From Symbiodinium natans (Eukaryota > Sar > Dinophyceae > Suessiales > Symbiodiniaceae): a DNA stretch of 60,856 nt. The stretch spans positions 172,501 to 233,356 of the forward strand of contig CAJNDS010002438.1 in NCBI GenBank assembly GCA_905221605.1, given 5' to 3'. A program made the translations under genes and the position numbers. Of this stretch, positions 59,995 through 60,856 are shown piece by piece (the first letter of the stretch is position 1; each line of letters opens with the position of its first letter). Under the pieces are notes generated by a model, which had not been told where the DNA came from, searched no databases, and worked only from the letters and a program-made list of their open reading frames with translations.

Positions 59995-60110
59995 TCATGC
60001 AGATGCATGCGTGATCCCGTTTCGGTTTCCCTTCTCCCTTCTCGCGCCAGCCACTGGAGTCCTTGTGCGCGCCACACTCGTCCAAGCGACGCTGCACCTG
60101 CCAAGACGAT
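59995..60110 (-). CDS. Candidate exon, charged helix
   Basis: Reads WQVQRRLDECGAHKDSSGWR then EKGEGKPKRDHAC. Dominant strand; continuation beyond the window likely. Confidence 0.4.
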
Positions 60111-60189
60111 GAATCCCAACCCCTCTGGAAAAACTGGAATCTATTTGCTCAAGAACCCCCAAAAAGCAAAAAAATATTTTACTTCGAAC

Positions 60190-60445
60190 GTCCCCACTTG
60201 GAGAGATACTCTGGGGTTGGGCAACACTCTGGGATTGGGCACTCCAGGGAGACTCTGATCTGAGTTGGGCACTCCAGGGAGACTCTGGGTTGGGCACTCC
60301 AGGGAGTCTGGGGTTGGGCAGACACTCTGGGTTGGGCACTCTGGGGAGACTCTGGGGTTGGGCACGGCAGACTCTGGGGTTGGGCACTCCAGGGACACTC
60401 TAGAGTTGGGCACTCCAGGGACACTTTGGGGCTGGGCACTCCAGG
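60190..60445 (+). repeat. 22-bp minisatellite
   Basis: About eleven copies of GTTGGGCACTCCAGGGAGAC plus TCTG with length variants. Confidence 0.9.
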
Positions 60446-60856
60446 GACGAGCGAGGAGTAGACGGGCAAGGCGAAGAGTTCCGGGCGAGGAGCAGAGTTG
60501 AGTTTAAAATCTAATAACCCCACACCGAAGGTGGGGAACAATAATCCCTATATTCCCGTTGTAAGGAAGAATCTACTCCCTAGGAATTGACATCTCCTCA
60601 GGCGAAGCGACTACAAGCGTCGAGAAAAACCGATGCAAGCCCCGGAGTGCTCAAAAGTCCTTGGGAACATGCTTCAGTTGAAGTGCTTTTGGGGGTTCCT
60701 GTTCTTACAAAGGCTTTGTTTGCCACCTGCCTAGCACCGTCGCAGGCACACTGTATCCGACAATGTCAGCAAAGGAATGGAAGAACGGAAACATACATGT
60801 TGGATTGGAGTGTGGCTGTACTTGAAGTGGCCGTGCCGTGCTGACATGGCGATTCG
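60446..60856. other. Right margin, no confident gene
   Basis: Carries a family B interior (60528-60575) and TTTGCCACCTGCCTAG (60719). Open frames on the plus strand lack clear protein character. Confidence 0.3.

Noticed and set aside
5107-60856. tRNA, rRNA, U6 or spliced-leader RNA genes
   Set aside because: I looked for leader and small-RNA gene landmarks by eye and saw none I could defend; a covariance-model scan would settle it.
1-60856. Transposase, reverse transcriptase or integrase genes
   Set aside because: No open frame shows recognisable motifs of these families; the short TIR elements appear non-autonomous.

Overview
The window looks like nuclear DNA of a dinoflagellate, most likely a symbiodiniacean or relative. 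The evidence is: recognisable genes cut into short exons with GT, GC and probably GA donors; nearly every convincing coding segment on one strand (minus); short inverted-repeat elements sitting inside introns; and arrays of the telomere-type heptamer TTTAGGG/CCCTAAA scattered between exons. There are no bacterial features. The clade assignment is inference.

Layout. 1-6 kb: a sterol delta-7 reductase (DHCR7-type) gene on the minus strand, resolved to eight exons, with an intact 358-codon leucine-rich/coiled-coil ORF inside its first intron on the same strand. 6.7-18.3 kb: many short minus-strand exons (conceptual peptides are clearly protein-like but mostly of unknown family) separated by TTTAGGG arrays, microsatellites and introner-like elements. 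18.3-37.7 kb: no genes seen; a roughly 9.3-9.4 kb block present twice, separated by a 100-N assembly gap. Each block runs: AT-rich palindromic satellite, GC-rich skewed tract, TATCATCTTTT array, 115-bp tandem repeat, about 60-bp CRISPR-looking repeat, then repeat-poor AT-rich DNA. 38-51.7 kb: again minus-strand exons, including a split small-GTPase-like gene, with more introner-like elements. 51.77-54.1 kb: an uninterrupted gene for a secreted protein with an apple-like cysteine-rich head, an acidic middle, a 17-arginine run, a cationic amphipathic helix and a Gly/Cys-rich tail. 54.4-60.1 kb: short minus-strand coiled-coil exons separated by CCCTAAA/TTTAGGG arrays and introner-like elements.

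The main biological theme is intron architecture. At least seven families of 90-160 bp terminal-inverted-repeat elements lie in or next to introns, and in one case (58926-59087) the element can be placed exactly inside a phase-0 intron. TTTAGGG arrays are oriented with respect to the exons: in sense orientation TTTAGGG tends to follow donors and CCCTAAA tends to precede acceptors. Exon calls outside DHCR7, the LRR ORF and the secreted protein rest on reading frames and splice signals seen by eye, and are given modest confidence.
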